Of a DNA stretch of 64,000 nt, positions 24,131 through 34,424 are shown piece after piece; positions within the stretch are counted from its first letter, which is position 1; the number at the start of each line of letters is the position of its first letter. The stretch spans positions 18,120,288 through 18,184,287 of the forward strand of contig CM069605.1 in NCBI GenBank assembly GCA_035771175.1, in the 5' to 3' direction. The notes under the pieces are model-generated. The model worked only from the letters and a program-made list of their open reading frames with translations, searched no databases and was not told the origin of the DNA. This DNA comes from Paratinospora sagittata. Lineage: Eukaryota; Streptophyta; Magnoliopsida; Ranunculales; Menispermaceae. The position numbers and the translations under genes were made by a program.

Positions 24131-24418
24131 GGCCCTATGCGTTTAATTGTCAATATTTTTTCGAGAAAAAAATTTTCAACCCCTTTATTTTCTTACCTTT
24201 ACAGGTGAATTTTTTTTTAATATTATTGACTATGTTAACATTTATAGTTTATAAAACTTCTCATTATCCAATTGCTTTAAGTCATTAGAGTATTAAAAAA
24301 TATTTTTTCATGTACAATCAAACAACCACGAAATAATTCTTTAAAAAAAATTTCTTGAGATATTATTTCTCAATAAAACTGTATTTTCTTGAAAAAAATT
24401 CAGCTATCAAACTGGGCC
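24131..24418 (+). mobile_element. PIF/Harbinger-like MITE, copy 2, 288 bp, TSD TTA
   Basis: Starts GGCCC and ends GGGCC. The flanks 24128-24130 and 24419-24421 are both TTA, the target preference and size of PIF/Harbinger (Tourist) elements. It lies inverted relative to copy 1, about 520 bp away. No coding capacity. Confidence 0.75.
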
Positions 24419-24421
24419 TTA

Positions 24422-24990
24422 GTGTCTAAATTTTGCTATCTTCGTTCAAGTAAGATTTTCAAGATTCACTCCTATTTAGTTGAGCTCAATTTACATCTTC
24501 ATGGCTAAACATCTTTGAAGGATTAGGATTTTACCGGAAGCAAATTTGTGGAGGTTTTGGGGAGGAAAGTTTCATTTTCTTATATTTGCACTGTATTGTC
24601 CCTTGGTGTGCTCCAGAGAGATGGAACTTTGGGTACAACAATTTGATTCTCACCCCATAAGCGAATTGCTGCTAGTGAGTGAGTTAATAGTTGTTGGAAC
24701 AATTTATACCATGATTGAGCCGAATTTTAAGTGGGACCGCATGTAAGTGAGACCAAATAAAAGATTAATCTCTAATATGTAGAGATTAACAATATATAAT
24801 TATTTGGTCATACACATTTTAATATAAATCAGAAATTGAAATCAAAATAGCCTAGTTGGTATTTTTAAAGTTGTGTGTGTAATGTGTAAATTTGTTTTGT
24901 TCTAACGTGAAAAAATTAGAAAAAAAAAACTTGCTATATAAGAGATAACTACACAACTACACATATTTTAGCATTCACAGAATTAAACAA
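24422..24990. other. AT-rich spacer
   Basis: No ORF with family resemblance and no recognised repeat. Possibly unique intergenic DNA. Confidence 0.4.
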
Positions 24991-26330
24991 AGCCTTAGGG
25001 GTGATGCAAAGCATCACTCCCCACACGGGCACGCACATGCGTGTGCGAAATGGCGATTGGGCGACTTAGGGCTCATTGAGCGCATAACACTTTGCACTAG
25101 TGGAGCTGGAGAGCTTTTCATTTTTGAAAATCGAGGCAGATTGAACGAATTGGATGTGTCCAAGGAAGTGACGTCTAGAGCGTTCGTTGGAGGTGTCCAG
25201 ATATGGTGTACGATCGGATTCGTCAATCGCGACCATCAGATTGCATCTAACTGCCATCGAACACGATTCAGCGGTGCACAAAAAGGCTCTATGTACTGCC
25301 ACTAAACACCTATAAATAGGTCCCTCCATAACTCAAAAAAATAATCCAAAAATATTTGAATTCTTAAAATTTCCTCATCTTTCATTCTTCTCTATTTTTA
25401 CATTATTTTTGTAAGAGTTTACTAGCAATATTTATTACTGTAGTGCTACAATAACAAGAAGAAGATTGTTGTATCTTGAAAGACAATTGTCACAGACCGG
25501 TAGCACCTTGGTGAGATAAATATGTCTTAAGGATCTAAAGTGATACTCTAGCCTTGATCTACAATTTTTATCTCTGATTTGCCTAGTGCTTGATTTAATT
25601 TAGCTTGACTTGTCTCAAATATCTTTAAATAATGAATAAAATGCAGTTTACTGCTCTTAAAAAGTAGTTCTTAAGCAAAACCTTACTATTGCATGTGACT
25701 ATACCACTTAATTTGGAGACTTGCCCAGTTGATGAAGTCAAAAGCTATATAATCAATCTGTCAAGACTGTCACCATATAGTCAGCATTTGTAAGCATGGG
25801 GGATGAACTACCTAAAAATTCCTGTGACATTGTATTAGGCGTTTTTTCATTTTTATTTTCAACACTTGTTTGAACTCCTATGAATGATCCATGTCACCCC
25901 ATCTTGGATTGTGCCCAGGCAACAACAATATTGTCAAAAGTTGAAAAATTCACTGTTTGATTGTTTTTATATTCTTCCAAAATTACCCCTAAAGATTGTA
26001 TTATTGTATATTAGTTTTTAAAATATAGTTTTAATAATTTAAGGGACAATATGGTAATTTGAAACTTTAACTTTTTTTTTTTATCACCTATATATAAATT
26101 TTCTTTAATAATTATAACGACAAAAACAACAATAATAACAACAAATAATAAATAGATAAAACTATGTACGATGTGTGCGTACACGCGTGGTAATAATAAT
26201 TAAAGGAACATGTAGTTACATAAATAACTTATGCTTAAATAAGTATCATTATTTATATTTCAGAAAGTTATATAAATGAAATCAAGTGAAGTGGTAGATA
26301 ATAAGGGTGATCGAAACATCACACCCAGCC
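24991..26330 (+). repeat. Putative copia-type LTR or promoter region
   Basis: A good TATA box (TATAAATAGG at 25311-25320) is followed by a pyrimidine-rich leader, a layout seen in copia LTRs. Near each edge lies a palindrome of one design: GGGGTGATGCAAAGCATCACTCCCC at about 24998-25022 and GGGTGATCGAAACATCACACCC at about 26307-26328. No target duplication was found, so the borders and identity are uncertain. Confidence 0.3.
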
Positions 26331-26757
26331 TCAATTATGGACCAGCCTAATGATATATGATCCAAAGGGTCACGTCGTGGCCCAGAGGCTGACGAACGAA
26401 ATATCAAAACATACCTAAATTATTACTACTCTAAATCCAACTGAATTATAACTTGTGCAATTAATTGAATCTTCAACATTTTTTTAGTCACCATTAATAA
26501 ATCTAAGTCTCAACTGTAATTTTTGCAATATCCAAGAATCAACTAAGTTCTAACAAAACAATTTCCTTCATGATCTCATTCACCCCGAATCAACTATGTT
26601 TTAGACCCATAACTCTTGTGTTTTTTCAACCTCTAATTGAAGTACAGGTATAACCTATGTCAGAATAAGCAAAAGAATTTGACTTTGCCAACGAGGTTTG
26701 GCTTAGTTGGTTCAAAGATTCAACTTCTTGCTATAGGCAAGGTTTGAATCCTGCACC

Positions 26758-27536
26758 CATGGGTGTTTATTAACCCGACCAACCTAACCGAGCTGAACTT
26801 TTTGAGTTGTTTTAGGTTAGGTTAAATAGGTAGTTTGGGTTAGATTGAGTTCTAAAATACTCAATCCGATCGATTTGGGTTGGGTCATGGGTTCAACTTA
26901 TAAAAAACTGAATAACCAGACTCGAACCGAACCGAACCGAACCGAATCTAGTATTAGTCTCAAAACAAATTTTACAGTTACATATTCATGATTTAGAGCT
27001 TTAATCCTTTCAAAAAAAAAAACTTACTAATATGAAACTTAACTACCATAATCACTTAAAATTGGTTTGTTTCTTTCTTTTTTGTGTTCCTTTTGGCTTG
27101 ACCGTGTATTTGTGTATCTTTTAATTATTATACATTATCAGTTCTTGTGTGTGTTTTTTCAGCTGTTCAATAAGAATTTTCATGCTTAACTATTAACACT
27201 TTTTAGCAATGTAAAAGTAAGCCCATATGACAAGTTATGTTCATATTAAGTCTAAAAGATGTAAACCAACAAGAGAATTGGATCACCATCATGAGCATGA
27301 CTTTCATAATCACCAATCTAAGCTACTGTAATAACATATTGTAAATATTGGGTAAAAGAAAAGCGTCGCCACAATTTACTTTGTAACAATTATTTGGTGA
27401 ATTATTATTCAAAGTTATCAAAATTAGACATAAGTCTAACCTGATCTATCGACCCAACCCAAACCAAACCCGAACTGTTTGGGTTGGGTTAGGTTTGGGC
27501 CCCAAACCGACCCAACCCAATTCATGTACACCCCTA
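26758..27536 (+). mobile_element. hAT-like non-autonomous element, copy 1
   Basis: Termini CATGGGTGTTT (a mutated TAGGGGTGT) and TACACCCCTA. The subterminal regions are made of AACCCGACC and GGTTGGGTT repeats, complementary to each other. The left flank CCTGCACC (26750-26757) is part of the SINE; the right flank starts CCTGC and is then interrupted by the solo LTR at 27542. The interior is close to copy 2 at 30562 in the same orientation. No ORF. Confidence 0.8.
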
Positions 27537-27541
27537 CCTGC

Positions 27542-30500
27542 TATTGGTCCACCCAAGAGGGGGGTGAATTGGGTGCAATGGTCAATTTTAAAAAGGTCTT
27601 CCAATAACTTAAGTGATTTACATAAGTTAATTTGAACATGATGCAAAGTAGAACACAGACTAAAATGCAAACATTTGACACACAAATTTATAGTGGTTCA
27701 GCCAAGCCTACGTCCACTACCTAATCTCCCGATTAGGATTTACTCAATCCACTAACTGATTCTCTTATGGGTGAGAACCAAACTGTTACAATTGTCCTTT
27801 TATAGGTTAAAGGCAAACCTATCCTTTCATGGGCTAAGGATGAACCATTGTTATTTTTTCGGGATTAGGAAAAACCCATGTTCCTTTTACTAGCTAAGGA
27901 AGAACCAAATTTCCTTTTTCTGGGATAAGGAGAAACCCATGTTATTTTTACTGGCTAAGGAATAACCATATTTTCTTTTTCCGAAATGAGGAGAAACTCA
28001 TGTTCCTTTTACTGGCTAAGGAAGAACCATGATCCTTTAGAGGGATAATGAACAACCGTTTCTCTTTTATATGTTAAAAGATAACCTATCCTCTTACAGG
28101 TTGAGGACGCACCTATCATTTTACGGGATGAGGATGAACTGGATTCTCTTTTAAAGGCTGAGAGATAACCTATCATTTTTAAGGTTAAGGACACACCTAC
28201 CCTTTTACTCCGAGGATGAACTATTTTTTCTTTTAAAGGCTAAGAGATAACCTACCTAATTTCAATCCTAAAATCATCAAATGAACTACCTTCACTTGTC
28301 CTGGTTGTTTCAATCCAGAAATACACCAGCATTACAACACTAAGATGTTGAGTGGTTCTAACGCAGTAGAACACTTTACATTAAGCACAGTACATAGCAT
28401 TACAAAGATATGAAATGTGAAGTAGGTAATGCTAAGTTGAAATACACCTTCAGTCCTTTACCTTTCAATATTCAGTATTGCTCAAGTGCAGTTTCGAAAA
28501 GCATAAATGATATGATATGAGAATTAGAGCTTCTTCGAGAACAATATAATACCAATAAAACATTGACATATAAAACTAAGGACCGGTGTAAATTGAAGAC
28601 ACGGACAGTTTTCAAAATAGGTATAAAGTAGAAGTATGAAAGCGTCTGGTTCAATGATTAGTAGTTTAACACTACTACTGATATAGTTCAATACAGTACT
28701 TAAAATATGAAATCAAGTACAACTATATATCTTGAACTATTTCTCAAATTCTATCATCAGCAAGAATGATATCAAATGTGAATCAGTGCTGAGAATTTGA
28801 GTTGATACCAATATAAAACTAGATTCTCAAATATAGAAATATATTTGAAACTCAATGTGAAAATCGTATACGTATCAGTGAAAATACTTTGAAAGATTAG
28901 AAAATAAAATTCATTTTGACTTGGACTAACTTTCAAAAGTATTGGCACAACACAAAGTGATTGGCAAGTTGTTTGGTCCTAAGTGTTGGTATTTATAGAC
29001 TTTGTGGGACATAGTCGTTAAACATTTGAAGTTCAAATAATGTGAACGTTTTCACACAACGGCTAGAATGTTATATGAAAATAGCAACTGCGATTTTCAC
29101 TAACATTCTGGTTCTTTTCAGATTTCATGAAAGAGGAAAGCTTTAAAAGAACTTCTTTTATGTATCAGAAAGGGTCTCTGATAAGTCTGAAAAGGACTCT
29201 GTGCAAGTGTCTGTTCTGAAAAAGTAGACTGACGTAGTGTACTCATTTGAACAGTGACAGTAGTTGAATTAGCGTCCTGATTCTGTAATCAGTGTCATAA
29301 CGCATAATATCAACTTTGACGTTTTGTTCCTTGAGGGCGTTTACTACGTATAAGCGTCCTGCTGAACACTTAAGTGAGGGCACTACTAACTCGTAAGTGT
29401 CCTGACTTACTTATGACTTTAGACGACTTAAACCTTGAGGGCGCTAATGCACAGTTAGCGTCCTCCTATGTTTTAAAACTATTAAGTGCATCAGGGTGCT
29501 ACTGTCCGACTAAGCGTCCTGCTTTTAAAACATAAAACAAAACGTGAGGGCGCTACATTACGTGAGCATCCTACTAGATAAAAACATAACATGGGGGCGC
29601 TACTACTATGTAAGCGTCCTACAAGTTAAGACATTTAAAAACACGTTGAAGGACAATCAACATCCTGAAAGTTATTCAGTTGATTTCCAAAGGTGAGGGC
29701 GCTCCTATCCAGAAAGCGTCATTATAGTTTAATCAACTTATAACCATAAGCATCCTCAAAGAAACATTCTTTGAAGAACTTTTAAAAGATCTTTCAGTGA
29801 GCTAATGCTGAGTCAGCTTCCTGACAACTTCGGAGGTTGACTAATATATAAGGCCGCTACTATACAAGTAAGTGTCCTGATTAATCAGTTCATTCCAACC
29901 TTGAGCGTTATTAGCGTCATGACTTAACAAGTTCAGGAGAGTGCTGCTATTTCATTAGCATCTCGAAATACTCTTTGAAAACAGTTTTGACTTACGATAA
30001 AATATTTGATAAATGCGAATAAAAACTCGGTATATTTCAAATTAAATATATAGTATTAAATTTCTTGAAATATAGTTAAGACATCAAAACATGCAGATTT
30101 AGAAAACATATGAAAATGATATATGCATGGTTTTGAAAAATATTTTGAGCAGTAATGATTAGAGAAAGATATACCTTAAATACTTTGTATATTTTTCTTT
30201 TCTCATAACTGTTAAATCCAACTCTTCATTATGAGATCTTCAATAAGAGCTTTGCGCGGAGTTGAATAACTTGAACGTTGATCGAGAGATGTAGTCTTGA
30301 AGCTTGATCAAAACATTCGAGATAAGTGATCTTGAAATCATGATGTGATCGTTGAAGTCCGTTAGTTGAAACGAGCTTGACCGTTGAATGTAAGCTTTGA
30401 GTTCCTTGGCTTTTTGCTTTTTTCTTTTGGTGCAGAGATAAGTTCTTGAAACACGTTCATTAGCACCGAAAAATACTTTGTTTGTGATCATCAAAATATA

Positions 30501-30553
30501 CTTCATCAAGTATACTTTAGGGATGTGCTAAGGATGAACCATATAGGTTAACA
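27542..30553 (-). mobile_element. SIRE-like copia solo LTR, 3012 bp, TSD CCTGC
   Basis: Starts TATTGGTCC (TG to TA) and ends AGGTTAACA. The flanks 27537-27541 and 30554-30558 are both CCTGC. The AAGAGGGGGGTGAATTGG string near the left gives minus orientation. It contains a minisatellite at 27770-28255 and about 13 GAGGGCGCTA-N-TAGCGTCCT phrases (29268-29975). No internal region. Confidence 0.9.
27770..28255. repeat. Minisatellite of 35-40 bp units inside the solo LTR
   Basis: About 12 imperfect copies of a unit like CTTTTACGGGATAAGGA plus AGAACC. The same array, shorter, occurs in the related LTR at 34655-34940. It lies near the LTR 3' end in element orientation, equivalent to the TTCTCACACCC array of the LTR at 18834. 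Confidence 0.75.
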
Positions 30554-30561
30554 CCTGCACC

Positions 30562-31381
30562 TAGGGGTGTTCATCAACCCGACTAAACCGACCGAACCGA
30601 ACCTTTTGGGTTGGTTTGGGTTGGGTTGGGTTGGGTTGGGTTCTAAAATATCCAACCTGATCGTTTTGGGTTGGGTCATGGGTTCAACCTATAAAAAATC
30701 GAATAACCCGACCCAAACCGAACCCTACTATTAGTCTCAAAATCACAAATTTTACAGTTACATATTCATGATTTAGAGCATTAATCCTTTAAAAAAAAGA
30801 GCTCACAAATACGAAACTTAACAAAAATAATCACTTAAAATTGATTTGTTTCTTTCTTTTTTGTGTCCTTTTTGGCTTGACCTTTTACTTATGTATCTTT
30901 TACTTATTCTACCTTATTGGTTCTTATGTGTGTTTTTCCAACTGTTCAATAAGAATTTTCATGTTTAACTATTAACACTTTTTAGCAATGTAAAATAAGC
31001 CCTTGTGACAAGTTATGTCCATATTAAGTCTAAAAGATATAAACTAACAAGAGAATTGCCTCACCATCGTGAGGATAAGTTTCATAATCACCAATCTAAG
31101 CTATTGTAATAGCGTATTGTAAATATTGGGTAAAAGAAAAAGGTTGCCACAATTTGCTTTGTAGCAATTATTTGGTGAATTATTATTCAAAGTTACCAAA
31201 ATTAGGCATAAGTCTAACCCGATCTACCGACCCAACCCAAATCGAACCTGAACTATTTGGGTTGGGTTGGGTTAAAGGATAGATTGGGTTGGGTTGGGTT
31301 TAAAATTTACCAACCCGAACTGTTTGGATTGGGTTAGATTTTGGCCCCAAACCGACTCAACCCAACCTATGTACACCCCTA
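30562..31381 (+). mobile_element. hAT-like non-autonomous element, copy 2, 820 bp
   Basis: Termini TAGGGGTGTTC and GTACACCCCTA. The flanks are CCTGCACC (30554-30561) and CTTGCACC (31382-31389), an 8-bp duplication with one C/T change. The interior closely matches copy 1. Copies 1 and 2 would be directly head to tail, sharing one CCTGCACC, if the solo LTR were removed. Confidence 0.85.
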
Positions 31382-31556
31382 CTTGCACCAGTCGTCTTTA
31401 CCCCCAGAATTGAAAGGGGTCCCTTGTTGGTGGGCGGTCTGTACGTATCACTGTAAGTCCTATTTGAGGCTTGTAGCATTCCTAGCCCTGGACTAGGGTA
31501 GCCTCCCCTCACCTAAGCTTTTTATGAATCCAAAAAATAAAAAAGAACTTGACTTT

Positions 31557-32172
31557 AAATAGAGCTTAAACCTCTATTACAATTAGAGGTTAATTTTAAA
31601 GTAAAAATAGATGTTACGGAGAGTTATCATATGCTAGCTTAAGAGTACTTTTGAGTTCTGTCTTTTTGTCATTGTCGGTGCTGTTATACATAAAATAGTG
31701 TGTAACATTATTTATTACCTATCATTTCAAAAATATCTTTCTTATTATTTAAAATTATGCTAGTGCAAAATATTAAGGGTATTCTTCTACTTTGCTAAGT
31801 GTACCACCACCATTTTCTATTACAAACTATGTTTTTAATTCCTTTTTTAGTTTCCATCCAAGTTTCGCAATGGGACACTCACATTTAGTTCTCATAAAAC
31901 TTTGCTTCCATTAATATCACGCCACTTCCCTACCAAGTAAATTTTGACCAATAGTGTATATTGTTTTATTGTACTAATACTTTTCATTAATTAACAATAT
32001 TTTCTTTAAAATATTATATATTTCGTTTATTATTATTTCATGAAATATTATTAGAAATTCTTTATTTCATATTATAAGTTGAAAATTGTGTAGCTAGTGT
32101 GATTACTTTTAACATATTCTTTAAAAAATTGAAAAATGAAATACACGTATAGAGTACATTACCTTTATATAT
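31557..32172. other. Intergenic AT-rich DNA
   Basis: No ORF or recognised element. Its last 19 bases (32154-32172) form one arm of an inverted repeat whose other arm is at 47613-47639, across the Tat element. Confidence 0.4.
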
Positions 32173-33070
32173 TGTTGGTGCAAAATCTGACCAACACCAA
32201 GTAGATGAACATGTGGAGGAGATAATCGGATCTGGAAGTGTGAACTCTCAAACTCCGGCGAGGGTTTATCAGCTAGATCTGAAAAGAAGAGAGAAAGAAA
32301 TAGGATTATCGTAAAAAACACCAATGTGGTATCGGCCAAAGACACTTTGATGCCTAAGTTAGAGCTTGTATAAGACTTTAACAATGACTCTTGTAGAAAG
32401 TTGTTTGTACCTTATGAGGAAGGTTGTAGGTTTTATTTATAGAGGAGGTATTTTGGTCAGAGTAGCTAATCGCCTAGTAGGCATGTGCCACATGTCGTCT
32501 CGTCGTTGGTCAAGATGAGCTGGATGAGATCATCTATTTCGGGTTGATCGGATGGAATGATCCCCTGTCCTCCTGGTTCGTCTTAGAAAAGGAATCTCAT
32601 CTCGTCTCGGGTAATCCCTATCTTCTTAGTTCGTCTTTGAGAAGGAGTTTCATCTCATCTTTATGTCGAAGTCCGTGTTTAATATGTACAACTATTCCGG
32701 ATTCCTCGGGATACGACGAGCTAGGAAGGACTCTCTTATCTTCTCTATCTTTTTTAGAATGATCAGCTTGGCTCAAGGGCGAGCTACCAACTTGAGCAGA
32801 ACTACACTGAGCTAGGCTGGGCCGAGCTATCGTCACCATCGTGTTTTTGGGGTTTTTGTAAACATCATCTCGCTAGATCGGCTTGAGCAGTTTTCCTTGG
32901 TCGAGTCAGATCTAGTCTGGCTAAGCTGATCTGTCGGTCGTATCATCTTACGCGATTTTTACTCCACCACCTCGGCTCACTAACTCATTCATATGGCTTA
33001 TGCATTTTCTAAATGCCAGGTCGGCTCTACTAATTTTCAGGTCAGCTCATACCGAGCTGACCATCCAACA
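32173..33070 (-). repeat. Tat-like 3' LTR (898 bp)
   Basis: Starts TGTTGGTGCAAAATCTGACC and ends GACCATCCAACA on the plus strand. It matches 46721-47564 along its length. TTTACCTCTCAAGCC at 33071 is the complement of a purine-rich GAGAGGTAAA tract, the likely PPT. Confidence 0.85.
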
Positions 33071-33560
33071 TTTACCTCTCAAGCCTTTTAGCCTTAATTG
33101 GGATGAAAGGCTTACCTTCATCTTCAATTTTTCTCAAGATTCGTATCGCGTTTGATGTCTTTTAGGCCGTCAGATGTTCCTCGAGATTCGAAGACAATAC
33201 TTGTGGATCTCATCGGCGTGTTGACACAGCTGCTCAGCTCAGAACCGTCGTATTCTCCTCGAGATCCGTATCTTCTAGAACCTCTTCGACCAAGGATTGG
33301 GTCAATTCGTCTGCTCGGGGCCAGGGTCGTCGGATATTCCTCAAGATTTTTGTCATTTTGCATCTAACGGCTTTGAGTCAGACGGGTCCTTTTATATATA
33401 ATGGTTCCCACTCATTTGACGTTATCTTTCCACAGTTTCTCTTCCAGCCCATAATTTTACCAACTCGTCCTTGTTTCAACTCGGACATTCCAACATCTGG
33501 CTCTTGTTCCTTGCTCGGTATCTTTCCTACTATTCTTCCTTTCTAATTTATATAGTATTT

Positions 33561-34424
33561 ATGGCTTTAATGGAAGGCTTCGTAGCTTACCTGACAGAGT
33601 CTCCACGAAGTGGAGATGACACCAAGCGACCACTTCGCGATGAGGCAGAGGCTGCTCAACCATTAAAGGAAAGAGAGTCTGAGGGCGTCGAGATCCTTAG
33701 CCAAGGTGATGTCGTCCTCGACCGTTGCTCTACTCAGGACCGAGCACAAAGTGATAGGGTCCAAGACGAGCAAAGCACATCCGGTCGTTGAGCCGAGGAG
33801 GCCTCCTTGGGCGATGAAGCGATCGAGGTTGAGTCCAAGTCCGAGACCGAGTTTGACGAGGTCGTAGCGATGAGGGGTCCTTCCTTTTTAGTTGACGAGT
33901 TCTCTTCCACCGTTACCGAGGACCAACTTTCGTATCTGAGAGCTCTGCTTGGTATCCTATCATATGTTCGTAAGCGGGTTCCCCGGAGCAACGATAGACC
34001 AAGCTGCCCTAAAAGGGGTTGGGTAACCTTTTACACCAGCTTATTTAAGTACGGAGCAACCCTTCCTCTACCCAAGGTTGTTTGTCGTCTATTGGCCGAC
34101 CTGAGTATTGCCCCAGCTCAGCTCAGCTCAGCCCCAATGTTTGGCGGGCCTTCCTCGCCTGATGGTGTTATGGGAGGAGCATGGTTAGCCAGAGTTCATT
34201 TCGATGGAGTTTAAGCTTGGCTACCAGCTCAAACTCCGCCAACGTTGCTCTAGTTGGTACTATGCGAGCACGTGGGCAGGTGGGGACAAGTATGCCTCCT
34301 TAATCACCAAGAATCCAACTGCTAACAAAAGGTGAAAGGACACCTGGTTCCTTGTCTCAGGGGACTGGGCTGAGAAGGCTAGCGTGCCAACCCGGTTTAA
34401 ATACCCAGGTACCGAACTGACTTT
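33561..34424 (+). pseudogene. Antisense gene of the Tat element, first exon region (PF04195-like)
   Basis: Runs opposite to pol. 33561-33791 encodes MALMEGFVAYLTESPRSGDD and an acidic tail; after a stop, the reading continues with FVDEFS-like sequence, then LLGILSYVRKRVPRSNDRPS, GWVTFYTSLFKYGATLPLP and APAQLSPNVW. Further frame-shifted pieces read WYYASTWAGGDKYASLITKN and VPTRFKYPGTELTF. The order matches the putative gypsy-type transposon domain (Transposase_28) as I know it. There are one stop and at least one frameshift. It is cut by the solo LTR at 34425. Confidence 0.65.

Larger units (their letters stand above)
26687..31540 (+). mobile_element. tRNA-derived SINE, about 222 bp, split by later insertions
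   Basis: The body is 26687-26757 plus 31390-31540. A box TGGCTTAGTTGG is at 26699-26710 and B box GGTTTGAATCC at 26741-26751, the internal pol III promoter of tRNA-type SINEs. The flanks are AAAAGAATTTGACTTT (26671-26686) and AAAAGAACTTGACTTT (31541-31556), a 16-bp duplication with one mismatch. The 3' end is A-rich (CCAAAAAATAA). Everything between 26758 and 31381 is later insertion. Confidence 0.85.

Noticed and set aside
26699..26751. A possible tRNA gene from A and B boxes
   Set aside because: No cloverleaf can be formed; the boxes belong to a SINE with a 16-bp target duplication.
33124..33546. Overlapping small ORFs on both strands next to the Tat 3' LTR
   Set aside because: They are in the region upstream of the antisense gene; no conserved motif, and both strands are open by chance.
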